This document shows positions 55,105 to 64,000 of a stretch of 64,000 bases of DNA, piece after piece. The notes beneath the pieces are model-generated. The model made no database searches. It saw only the letters and a program-made list of their open reading frames with translations, and had not been told where the DNA came from. Position 1 is the first letter of the stretch; each line of letters begins with the position of its first letter. This stretch comes from Euclidia mi. Its lineage: Eukaryota > Arthropoda > Insecta > Lepidoptera > Erebidae. The position numbers and the translations under genes were made by a program. The stretch spans positions 45,550,394-45,614,393 of the forward strand of contig OX123187.2 of NCBI GenBank assembly GCA_944739405.2, given 5' to 3'.

Positions 55105-55488
55105 GGCTCGGATACCGGTAAAATTTTCAAACCGTTATTATGTACTTGCCGCAAAACCTTTACATTTGGTTTCGTTCGCATAAACCGGTTTTTTTAAACC
55201 GATATTTGGAACAGTATTTACATAAAGGTTTTTTCGGATTAAACGGTTTAGAGCAATAAAAACCGGTTAATACGGACGCACCATAAAGAAACGCGGCGCG
55301 CTGCTACGATTTTATTCAGTAGTAAGATTTTTCGTTTGGCCACGTGTTTACCGACATGCCGTCCGTCGAATAAACCGGTTAATTTAGGTTAAAATAAAGT
55401 TCATAATCGTTCACGTTCTTAAGAAAAGTTCGGAGGAAAACCGTAATAAACCGGTGTTAGCCGGTATTTTTTAAACCGGTTCCGAGCC
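55105..55488. mobile_element. hAT-like MITE rich in AAACCGGTT motifs
   Basis: Ends GGCTCGGATACCGG and CCGGTTCCGAGCC form an inverted repeat. Inside are many ACCGGTT/AACCGGT strings in both orientations, spaced over the whole element, like subterminal transposase-binding repeats. No exact 8-bp duplication was found at the ends, so the outer limits are approximate. Confidence 0.65.
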
Positions 55489-55539
55489 TTGGTAAAGCAC
55501 TATGTAGAGTGCACACACGCCAACACGTCAAGCTGGACA

Positions 55540-55830
55540 ATTTGACCTTTGTACCGTTCTTATGGCGTAGGAAATAAGTATTAAAATCATGGGCGTCGCC
55601 AAGGCGGGGGTAGAGAGGGGCAGCTGCCCCGCCTAGAGATTAATAAAACCGTACAATTTATACTTTTCTAAATACTTTTCTCATTTCCCATATGAACTTG
55701 CCCCCCCCCCCCCCCTTCCACAGGCCATCGGCTGACGTATTTTGCCCCCCCCCCCTCCTAGGAGATCGGCTGGCGACGCCCTTGATTAAAATCGTACTGC
55801 AACTGTACCTACAGCTTGATATTTCGCTGT
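55540..55830. repeat. Single copy related to the 76-bp minisatellite, split by a MITE
   Basis: ACCGTTCTTATGGCGTAGG, AATAAGTATTAAAATC and, after the insert, ATTAAAATCGTACTGCAACTG follow the same order as the unit at 24016-24547. The two halves are separated by the hAT-like MITE at 55588-55784. Confidence 0.8.
55588..55784. mobile_element. hAT-like MITE, 197 bp, 8-bp TSD
   Basis: Inverted ends CATGGGCGTCGCCA ... TGGCGACGCCCTTG, flanked by ATTAAAAT at 55580-55587 and 55785-55792. CA-start ends plus an 8-bp duplication fit the hAT superfamily. Two long C runs inside (near 55700 and 55745) are prone to length change. Confidence 0.88.
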
Positions 55831-56221
55831 GTACCCAACAAATGTGCAATTATTTACAACATTATGTGCCATGCCTGATGCTATTATTTAAAAAATATCA
55901 TGATTCTCACTAGTATGTATCTTTGTTACTCTATTCGTCTTCTCGCAATATGACCATCATGTTATGTCAATGTTCTACCTGACTTTTATGTACCTACACC
56001 ATAATGCTGTGTCGTAATAACATTCCCTATTTATTTAATACCAAAGATTTATTATACAAATATACCTAATATTAAGTTTATTTTTATGACGAATAAAATT
56101 TAAACATGATTTTTTCGTTTTAATTCATACTATCCTAAGTTTTAATAGTGGTATTAATATATTACTTCCTAAGGCTTGATTCAGCCAAAGAAAGCTGTTT
56201 ATTGATTTACGTAGACACATA

Positions 56222-56475
56222 CAAAAACTCATGCCTATTTCCCGAAGGGGTAGGCAGAGACTACGGAACGCCATTTATTTTTATGGTAATAGGCGGCAAA
56301 CGAGCTGACGGATCGCCTGATGGTATGCAATTACCGTCGCCCATGGACACAAGCAACACCATAGGAGTTACAAGTGCGTTGCCGCCCCTTGGGGTTGGGA
56401 AAAGTGATAGGATGAGGAGTGGGACGAGGGAGAAGGAATAGGGGATAGGGCCTCCGGTACTCTCACTCACCGAAC
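56222..56475 (+). repeat. Lepidopteran interspersed repeat
   Basis: Contains TATGGTAATAGGCGGCAAACG, GATCGCCTGATGG and CACAAGCAACACCATAGGAG, the landmarks of a very common lepidopteran repeat of unclear class. A SINE-4-like GGGGTAGGCAGAG string sits at its left edge. Confidence 0.6.
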
Positions 56476-56574
56476 GAAACGCAACAGTTTAGGTACTGTT
56501 ACTTTACGTCGATTTTCTGTGAGAGGGTAGTACTTCCCCAGTTGAGCCGGCCCATTCATGCTGAAATCAGCAAG

Positions 56575-57296
56575 GCTCTACTACCTTTCAAAATTTTTCC
56601 ATTTGCAACGATCCTGACATATCTCTCTTGCTTCATTCACTCCCATCAAGTTTCCCATGCATGGTCTTCTGTTTGGGGTACTTCTGATCTGTCCTTGTTT
56701 TAGGATGTCTCCAATTTGGTCAGAGAACGTCCGCCTAGGTCTTCCTCTTCGTCCTGTCCTATTCACATTTGCCTTATTTATCTTCTTGGTCAGTCTTTCG
56801 TCATCCACCCTCTCCATGTAACCAAACTATCTTAGCATACCTGCCATTCTCAATGCTTGTCAATATATCTTCTTTTAACCTACACATAACACTCTCTTAT
56901 CACACAATTCTTTACTCTGTCGGTCAAAGGTACATCACACATACTCAGTGCTCTCATTTCTACAGCATTTATTCTACTTTCAAGTATCTTCTGCCATACC
57001 AAGCTTTCACTACCATACATAAGAGTATGCACTAATAACTCGCTACACACAGCCAAACGTAACTTTATGGACACGTTTTGGCTGTTCATAAACGCCTTCA
57101 GAGCGGCATACAATCTATTACTTGCTTGACTCTTCTTTCAATATCTTCTTCATTCTTACCATCTCTTGTAAACAGCGTACCTAAGTATACAAATTCATTA
57201 GCATGCTCCACGCGTTGTCAAAACCATAACTCTCGTTTTACTTACATTCATTTTCACTCCTTTTCTATCTAACGCCCCATGCATGATTGTTGCAAC
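56575..57296 (-). pseudogene. RTE-like LINE ORF2, C-terminal part
   Basis: Minus-strand frames carry V-K-M-N-V-S-K-T-R-V-M-V (57198-57290), S-R-I-N-A-V-E-M-R-A-L-S (56880-57113) and G-R-R-G-R-P-R-R-T-F and D-Q-I-G-D-I-L-K-Q-G-Q (56581-56817). The order is right for an RTE ORF but frames shift between pieces. The ORF is interrupted on its upstream side by the hAT-like insertion that follows. Confidence 0.78.
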
Positions 57297-58845
57297 CAAT
57301 GGCTGATCTATATGAACCGGGACACTTGCCCCGGGCGGCAGCGTCGGGGGCGCCAAAATCATGTCAGGGCATCGATCGTGACAAAGAGCCATAAAATTAC
57401 TTTTAGACAAAAATTATGACATGTTACATAGGTACATGCGGTAATTTGGGCACAAACTGTCGAACTTTTTTCTTCATTTGAAAATCTCACCATGTTCCCA
57501 TGGTCAATGAACACTATTAGCGAAACAATTGTTATCGAAATTTTCGAGTTTTACGTAAAGTTGTCCCGAAAGGTGCCGTTAGGTAGAGATAGGTAACTTT
57601 GAAGGAGAAATTAACAGAAGAATGCAGGGTGGTATTTGGCAAGTTGTGTAGTATCTAAGGCTGTGCTAGTGGTGCCTCGACAGAGGGCGCACACTCTGGA
57701 ACGCCGCTGAAATGGTCTTATACATAAAATTCCTTGGCGCTATAAGATTCTTCGGGCGCCGTTATACGAAACTCGCACCGGGAGCATAACTGGTATGCTA
57801 TGGCATTGGGTGCATCAAGGCTGGCCATAACTGTCTCAGTACCGATGGCCGGTGGAGTAAGCATGTTCTTGGTGAGCGTTGTTGGACGCCCAAGGTCTCT
57901 GGTCTCTGGTCAGATGGACCAATGACCTGAGATTACTTGTACAGGCTAAAAAAATCACTGGGCAGGAAGAATTCATGTCGTTTCTTTACACGACCCGCGT
58001 GTACAGGGTACAGTCACGACTACAAGCTAATGGATATGCAAATATGTCAAAGACAATTTTACGGCTGTAGAGTCAAATCTAGAGTTTTACTTGTCTTGTC
58101 TCTAAATCTTGTCGGTTCACAGGAAACTTCGGCCTGCCTAAGTCAAGTTGAAGTAGTATATTTGGAATTAGGCAAAAAAAAAATGTTATTTTATTTTTGA
58201 CGCGATCAATATTTCAGAAGTCCACAATAACACATTTTATAGAAAAAATACAGACTATTACTGTTGTATTAGGCAACTAACTAGTAGGTAGTTGACAAAA
58301 GGCAGCGATAGCCTAGAGGATATACCAATTGACACTAGTCTAAACCATGGAATGACTTCAGGTTGCGGAGGTCAGAGAGGCAGTCGGTCTGTGTAAAAGC
58401 TAATATTCATCCAAATCCCGTTATACTAGTAAACGGACACTTGGTTGAAATTGGGATAACGCTAGGACATCCTCCGACGGAGTAAGTACTTGATAAAATC
58501 TCTGGAAGAAACTGGAGCACGGAATATTAATTTTCCAAAGATGTTAAAGTATTATTCGACATAGCTAGTTCTAGTAGAAATTGAATCAAGAGTAGAAAGT
58601 GTGTAATACTAAAATTTCGCCTTTCACGTTACAGTGCCTGACACATTTTAATTCAGTTGGATGTTGCCAAGATTTTTCCCTGTTTACAGAACTAGTAACC
58701 GAAACTTATGAAAATGAAGTAAGTAGTCTAGTTCTGGTAGACGCAACGCATATCTAAAGGGTTAATTATATTTTTTACTCAATTGAAAGGGGGCGCCATT
58801 CTCAAATTTTTGCCCCGGTTCGAAAAAGTCTTAGATACGCTACTG
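57297..58845. mobile_element. hAT-like element, 1.55 kb, inserted in an RTE LINE
   Basis: Ends CAATGGCTGATCTA and (complement of right end) CAGTAGCGTATCTA, with further matching inside (GAACCGGG/CGAACCGGGGC; GGGGGCGCCA). The flanks GTTGCAAC and CTTGCAAC share 7 of 8 bases, fitting a hAT duplication. LINE coding sequence resumes on the far side at exactly this duplication. No transposase frame was recognised. A SINE-1 lies inside. Confidence 0.8.
58297..58468 (+). mobile_element. SINE-1 with large internal deletion
   Basis: Head GGCAGCGATAGCCTAGAGG joins directly to GACACTAGTCTAAACCATGG, skipping the B box and the first half of the body. It then runs to GGGATAACGCTAGGA. Confidence 0.8.
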
Positions 58846-58935
58846 CTTGCAACTCATCTGCTGAAGATGCAAGTATTACCTGATTATCAGCATAAAGGAG
58901 CCATTTGACAAGTAACCCATTCATCCTTAATTCAC
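58846..58935 (-). pseudogene. RTE-like LINE RT catalytic region, other side of the hAT insertion
   Basis: The minus strand reads L-L-Y-A-D-N-Q-V-I-L-A-S-S-A-D-E-L-Q, the RTE catalytic box with Y-A-D-N in place of Y-A-D-D. It continues in frame order with 57296 downward once the insert is ignored. The Asp-to-Asn change would abolish catalysis. Confidence 0.8.
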
Positions 58936-59128
58936 AGTCACTATGTTTTACATGTTGTACCTACAAGAAATAAAAATGTAAGTATTTATTTTATATTTAT
59001 TTAAAAAAGCTAATCTTATTTCAATATGTTCATTGGGTAATAAGTGGCTATAAGTGATTAACTAAAGATTTAATCTGAATATAACGCTGAATCAGGTTTA
59101 AATTGGACTAAGGTGATAAGGATTAGAG

Positions 59129-59789
59129 CAGTGGTTCTCAAACTTGTACTATGTTCCTATGAGCACACTGAGAGTGATTCCTATGAGCACACTGAGAGTG
59201 ATTGAACAGCCATGTATAGATACTTATAACTGTTTCTTGGATCTTTTCAAACAAACTTCCAAACACTATTTTACCGCCTCATGAATGCATTAATAAAACC
59301 CTTAGCTAGGGCCTACGTCATTCATAACAGAAACCCAAATTTAATGTTTCTAACTTCGGTCGTTCATTCGAAGGCCATTTAAGAAAAAGATAATAAATCA
59401 TTTAACTGTCTCGTTGTGTCCCAATTATGAAAATAATATTGAAATGAGGCTTTTTAGGCTAGATTTGTAGGCTTATTCTAGGCAGAGTCGTGGCAAAGTA
59501 AAAGCCCATGATTTGGGGCTCCACCGTGAGGACAAAAAAAGGTTTATAAGGTTTCTTGTAACACGAAATATAAAAATAGGAGTCCCGGAAAGGCGCCGGC
59601 AAAAGCTGGTATTCGTCTCCTATGGACAAAGAAATAATAGAGAATACGTTAAAGTCGCTCTATTATCCCCTCGGGTTACCCATAGTTACCGGGTCATACT
59701 TTATACAGCACAACGAAGTAAGTTCCACTACCGGCACATTTTTAATCCACTTGAAAGTAGCTCGAGTAAATTGAGATTGGGCGCCGCTG
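59129..59789. mobile_element. Non-autonomous hAT element, 661 bp, perfect 8-bp TSD
   Basis: Left end CAGTGGTTCTCAAACTTG is a classic hAT end; the complement of the right end is CAGCGGCGCCCAATCTCAA. GATTAGAG flanks both sides (59121-59128 and 59790-59797). A 24-bp direct duplication (59154-59201) lies just inside the left end. A 95-codon open frame starting at 59513 runs past the right end and is not a recognised transposase. Confidence 0.88.
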
Positions 59790-59797
59790 GATTAGAG

Positions 59798-60084
59798 TAA
59801 GTAAACAAAAATAGCCCGAGGTCACGGAAGCCTGTGAACACGCGGCTTCCACACGTGACCTGTCCAAGTAAATCTAATTATTTGGTCACGAACTTACATT
59901 GATCACAATTATTATACAATTTCAATGTTATCTCGAAGGGCGACGTACCTACATTTTTCATGAAATTAACACTTTTTTCAGATATTGATACTGTAAAGAT
60001 CAGAATACCACTTTTATGCATCGTGTCAAGTATTTGATATTTAATAGCAAGTTGGGTTATAACCCAACAACAACATTTAGTAAG
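59798..60084. other. Short unassigned interval
   Basis: Nothing recognised apart from a GTCACGGAAGCC / CACACGTGACC partial inverted repeat near 59820-59860. Confidence 0.35.
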
Positions 60085-60740
60085 ACGCCCCCGGTTGTCA
60101 TGAAGATCTTTGCCAGTGGATACGGAGTGTCAGTGCCCTCAAAATATCCTGAAGTAAACCTTACAATACAGGGTGTAAGGGACGGTGTACCGAAAACCGC
60201 GGTACCATTGATTTAGTACATGATACTGAGGCCATTGGCGGTCGATATTTCCGGAAAATTTTCATGAATTTTCCGATTTCTCTTTTGCATTTTTTGCCAT
60301 ATAATGTAATGAAATAGTAACTATAGTCGACCCGCATTAATATTTTTGGAAAATTCTAGAAATTAAACATGTACATGGCGCGTTTACTCTGATTTGACAT
60401 AGGCCGCGGCACGCGGCCGCAGCACAGTAAGCGCACCAGTACATCGTAATCACTGCCGCTATCACCCGCCTTTGGCTGTAGGGTCGTACAGCTGATAATG
60501 CAAGTTTGCGTGTTCCTATTTACATCGCATTTTTTTGGAAAACTGACGAGTTCTTAGATTTTTTCGGAAAATTCGACCGCCAAGGGTCTCAGTATAATGA
60601 ACTAAATCACTGGTATCAGTTTTCGGTACACCGTCTCAATCTTACACCCGGTATAGCTGTCCCTTTGGGTTGCCGGGTTGGACGGCAGTCGCTCTCTAAA
60701 AAAGTTCGCTCTTTAATGCTCTGTAAAGACTGATTGAAAC
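60085..60740 (+). mobile_element. SINE-1 body split by a mariner-like MITE
   Basis: Left half 60085-60168 (GGTTGTCATGAAGATCTTTG) and right half 60652-60740 (CCCTTTGGGTTGC ... GGCAGTCGCTCTC) are adjacent in an intact SINE-1. The break is at the TA in GAATATCGCTATCCC of the SINE. Confidence 0.75.
60169..60651. mobile_element. mariner-like MITE, 483 bp, about 95-bp inverted repeats
   Basis: Ends CAGGGTGTAAG and CTTACACCCGG. The arms continue with GACGGTGTACCGAAAAC, GTGATTTAGT-like, ATACTGAG and TTGGCGGTCGA in matching order. TA flanks both sides. The centre has a GC-rich patch (CCGCGGCACGCGGCCGC). There is no transposase. Confidence 0.8.
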
Positions 60741-61064
60741 GCCAGGCTCTAAGACAAAATTTTGACGGCCGAGATAACACATTTTTGTACAATAAAATTG
60801 TCTGACGAGGTGCAGTATTGGAATAAAGGTTAAGAGGTGCCTAAATAAATATCATAGTCCATACGATAAAATACCATCATGTTAGTTATTAAAACGTTTC
60901 GAAACATGTGCAATATTAAATACAGGTGATACTGAATCAAGCTGCACATAATCATTATAGTACACAAGTTGGGTCAGCTGTGCTCCAAATTATCTACACC
61001 TGTCCAAGGACCTGACAATAAGAAAGATTTACATACAGCGTATAGGCAGGCATACGAATAATTT

Positions 61065-61330
61065 CACCATCAGCCCTGTATATAAACTGTCCCACTGCTG
61101 GGCACGGGCCTCTTCTCACTATGAGAAAGGTAAGGCTCATAAGGCCATAGTCCACCACGTGTCTTTCGAGAACATTATGGAGAACTCTCATACATGCAGG
61201 TAGCAAACGATAATTAACAATTTAATACGAGCATTAACTTCGAAAAATCGTTGATGCGCGTCGTGGATTCGAACCCGAGACGGTCTGCGTAGCAGTCCGT
61301 CGGTCGCTCCACTCGGCTACCGCTGCTCAA
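61065..61330 (-). mobile_element. SINE-2 with internal deletion
   Basis: Minus-strand head GAGCAGCGGTAGCCGAGTGG, B box GGTTCGAATCCACG and TTGTTAATTATCG, then the body with some parts missing, then ATAGTGAGAAGAGGCCC and GGGCTGATGG. Confidence 0.75.
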
Positions 61331-61524
61331 ACTTAAACGAATAATTTAGATATTTGCAATTTCTATCGTCTGTAATTTTATTATTCAATGAAACTAGACT
61401 AAATAATAGAATTGCGTTTTTTGTAAGTATTAATTATTTGTAACGAGGTTGTTTACGTGAAAACGCTCCTTTTTCAAATCAAATAGCTACAAGAACAATA
61501 AGAAAACCTAAACTATTCCTAGAT

Positions 61525-62585
61525 GGGTGCGCCAAAGTTCACCTAAATTTTCAACTCCGATAATTGTAAATCTGAAAATGTTCTTCCTAACATTTTTATC
61601 CTAACAATCACAATTCCTAACTACTCTGTCTCTAATGTTCATAATTCCGAAGCATTCAACTTCATAATGTCAGTAGCAATAAACATCTATTATACTTTTA
61701 TTTATTTTCCTATATATTCTCAACATAACCATCTTTTACACCAATATGCATCTTGTCAATGAAGTCTTTTTATTAATAATAATCAGTATTATATACAAGT
61801 TCCAGAAACGAATCGGTCCTATTCATAATTATTGGTTTAGGTTATGTTAGAACTGTGATCAACTACGCGCGAGCCGAGCGAGCGAAGCGAGCGGTGCCGC
61901 GCCAGCGGCCGGCGAGCGCTACCTCGAAATTGGTCGCCAAATTTTTCTAAGTATTTTTTTCATAGTGCCCCAAGACGACACCCTGACCTGAATTTCATTC
62001 ATTTAAGACAAAAATCAGTGAAACGACCTTTAATCATTCTAAACAGTTTTTTCTTTTTGAGTATGAGTGAAAATATTATGGTAATTAGGTTTAGGGATAA
62101 AAGCGTTATGATAAAAAACAGTAGGCGCCTAAATATATTTCTGTGGTCATAGATCAGAGAATGATAAGTGCGTTTTTGGTCAATATGACTTATCAATATA
62201 TGTATAATCGCCAAAAATGCTTTTTCATTTGGTCATATTAGGATAACTGCGTACAAAATATTACTGTTGTATTGAATACTAATCAGATTATGATAATGCA
62301 TGCAGTTATCCTAATATGACCAAATGAAAAAGCATTGTTTTGATAAGTCATATTGACCAAAAACGCACTTATCATTGTCTGATCTATGACCACAGATTTA
62401 CATTAATGATATTTATTAATTACAATTTTCGGGAACATGAGTGTTATGAACATCGCCGGTTGCACTACAAATAGTATGAATGAAAACTTTAGGATGAAAA
62501 TTTTAGGAATAGTGATCATTCGGATTACAAATCATTAGGAAGAACAATTTCGGATAAAAAACTTTAGGTGAGCCAATATGGACCC
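61525..62585. mobile_element. DNA transposon of the 6206 family, 1.06 kb
   Basis: Ends GGGTGCGCC...TTCACCTAAA and (complement of right) GGGTCCATATTGGCTCACCTAAA. The flanks TCCTAGAT and AACTAGAT match at 6 of 8. It contains the same GC-rich core, CCGAGCGAGCGAAGCGAGCGG, as 6206-6978, in the opposite orientation. A foldback with 110-bp arms sits inside at 62141-62395. No transposase. Confidence 0.7.
62141..62395. mobile_element. Foldback element with about 110-bp arms
   Basis: The arms start CTGTGGTCATAGATCAGA and end GCAGTTATCCTAATATGACC (right arm); the loop is 62251-62301. Pairing is nearly complete. There is no clear duplication at the ends. It is either a nested insertion or an intrinsic part of the host element. 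Confidence 0.8.
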
Positions 62586-63259
62586 AACTAGATGCCTACT
62601 TTATTACAGTAGCCCTTTTTAAGTTTATTCCTAGCCTTGGGATATAACTTAAATGTTCAAATTCAAAAGCTGTCTAATTGCCATATTAATTTCCAAGGTG
62701 AGATCTCTTCTAGTTATGACAATCGCCCGTAAACTACCTGTTAACTGAAATATTAACTTTCAGGCAATAACTACAGAATATAGAGCAAGTAAATAGGTAC
62801 ATAAACTGAAACAATCAAATACCGTTACGTACGCACCTGTCCGTTACATAAAAATACTTTATGTTCTAAAATTTCAGAGTTCACGCCAAGGTCGACCAAC
62901 AAATCCGTCGAATTGTTTACAGTTGTAAACGTTGTTGATCCAATTAAACCTGCCGCCTCTCTGAAGGCAAGACCATGAAGCCATTATACTCCTTATGCTT
63001 CTATAAATAAGGGTGATATTTGTGTATGTTGTGTGGATATTCCAGTTCGCTGGGTGTCCCACCCATGACGTCACTTGCCACCCACGTTCAACGGTATGAA
63101 GCCCGAAAGGGGTAACATTTGTACATCTATTTTATTTCATAGTCTAGACTACGACGGTAACAACCCTTTGGCATTTATATTTTAAAATAAAAATAATTTG
63201 ACGAAGTGTGGGTATGCTAGTTTTACCTAAGTACATGAAATCATTATTTTTCGTGCTGA
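62586..63259. other. Gene-free interval
   Basis: Nothing recognised. Confidence 0.35.
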
Positions 63260-63268
63260 ACAAATAAA

Positions 63269-63652
63269 GGCAAGGCAGCGATAGCCGAGTGGATATACCA
63301 ACAGACTGCCATGCAGAGGGTATCAGGTTCGAATCCACGGCGAGCACCAATGAATTTTCGGAGTTATGTGCGTATTGAATTGTTAATTATCGCTTGTCCC
63401 GTGCCTCGGAGAGCACGTTAAGCCGTCGGTCCCGGTTGTCATGAAGATCTTTGACAGTCGTTACAGGGCGTCAATACCTTCTAAATAAACTGACACTAGT
63501 CTAAACCATGGAATATCGCTATCCCTTCGGGTTGCGGAGGTCAGACAGGCAGTCGCTCTGTGGAAAAGCTAATATTCAGCCAAGTCCGGTTAGACTTGTA
63601 AGCAGACCCCAGATTGAAACTGGGATAACGCTAAGAGAAAGAAGAATATAAT
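63269..63652 (+). mobile_element. SINE-1, full length with 9-bp TSD
   Basis: Head AAGGCAGCGATAGCCGAGTGG-type, B box GGTTCGAATCC, full body to GGATAACGCTAAGAG, and an AAAGAAGAA tail. Flanked by ACAAATAAA at 63260-63268 and 63653-63661. Confidence 0.9.
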
Positions 63653-63661
63653 ACAAATAAA

Positions 63662-64000
63662 ATTGCCGAGATCTAGGCTTTATTTTTATTACCTATAATA
63701 ATCACGTGCGAAAAGACATTTTGCTTTCTTGGATTTATTTGTCACCTAGGTACTTAGGTGCGTATACCTATGGTCTGCGTCTATATTTTTTTTACAAATC
63801 GCTCACGGCTTTTGTTTGCTTTTATGTTCATTTCTAGCATTAAGATTGCTACATAAAAATAGTGATGTACTGGCCTAAATGGCATTATCATCATGACCAT
63901 CATTATGTTCATCATGCTCATTCATGTTGGAATTATCTGCATTGAAGTCAAGTGTGGATGCAGTATTAAGTCTTAGCATCTTTAAAATGCATTGTGCTCA
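63662..64000. other. Window end, no feature
   Basis: AT-rich DNA with a short CATCATGACCATCATTATG run near 63889; nothing supported. Confidence 0.35.

Noticed and set aside
59513..59800. 95-codon frame as hAT transposase remnant
   Set aside because: No recognisable transposase motif, and it extends past the element end.

Overview
This window is eukaryotic, AT-rich and dense in repeats. It is almost certainly from a lepidopteran (moth or butterfly) nuclear genome. The evidence is several families of tRNA-derived SINEs with A/B boxes and clear target-site duplications, an RTE-like LINE and other non-LTR fragments, and many hAT-like, mariner-like and foldback MITEs. The genes are split into short exons with GT-AG introns. 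There are no operons, Shine-Dalgarno sites, CRISPR arrays or convincing genuine tRNA genes.

The real gene content is one family, all on the + strand: secreted, lipocalin-like proteins that probably carry a GPI anchor. Eleven exons can be placed. The common plan has three coding exons. Exon 1 holds the start, signal peptide, a G-x-W motif and two Cys, and ends in phase 0. Exon 2 holds W-[D/H]-E-x-G followed by G-[F/L/Y]-W, and ends in phase 1. Exon 3 holds an I-[Q/R]-[V/I]-L-K-V-like strand, two conserved Cys and a hydrophobic C-terminal tail. Every predicted junction keeps the frame.

Locus A has two first exons (678-920 and 3862-4116), then exon 2 (5316-5508) and exon 3 (7528-7829). Locus B has one first exon (11680-11928), exon 2 (13501-13768) and exon 3 (18901-19196). 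Locus C/D has two first exons (31188-31871 and 38895-39197) upstream of a single exon 2 (52050-52218) and exon 3 (53745-54067). The 31188 first exon carries an unusual Gly/Tyr/Gln-rich disordered insert between the signal peptide and the lipocalin-like start. Two loci with two start exons each and only one visible body suggest alternative promoters or orphaned duplicated first exons.

Between and inside the genes lies a nested repeat landscape. 1-11 kb: SINE and LINE fragments, a 773-bp DNA element with an 8-bp duplication, and three palindromes. 12-19 kb: a SINE inserted into the polypyrimidine tract of locus B exon 2, a mariner-like MITE, and a large inverted-repeat-bounded block holding a decayed LINE. 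19-31 kb: SINE-rich DNA with a 7 x 76-bp minisatellite and a possible small gene at 19661. 32-38 kb: repeats and a second inverted-repeat-bounded block with a Jockey/CR1-like RT fragment. 39-52 kb: a long repeat-filled interval. 54-64 kb: no genes found, but several clear nested insertions, including a hAT element splitting an RTE reverse transcriptase.

Repeat labels used below. SINE-1: box B near GGTTCGAATCC with a long 3' part ending in GGATAACGCTAAGAG. SINE-2: same head with a different 3' part ending in GACAGTATAAAGGGCTGATG. SINE-3: head CCGGTTGGCGCAGCGGGAG. SINE-4: head GGTCTAGTGGATAGC and tail ACACCTCTGCCTACCCC. Element R: no tRNA head, ends GTCAGTCAGTCAGTAACGCA. Names of clades are from pattern recognition only; no database search was possible.
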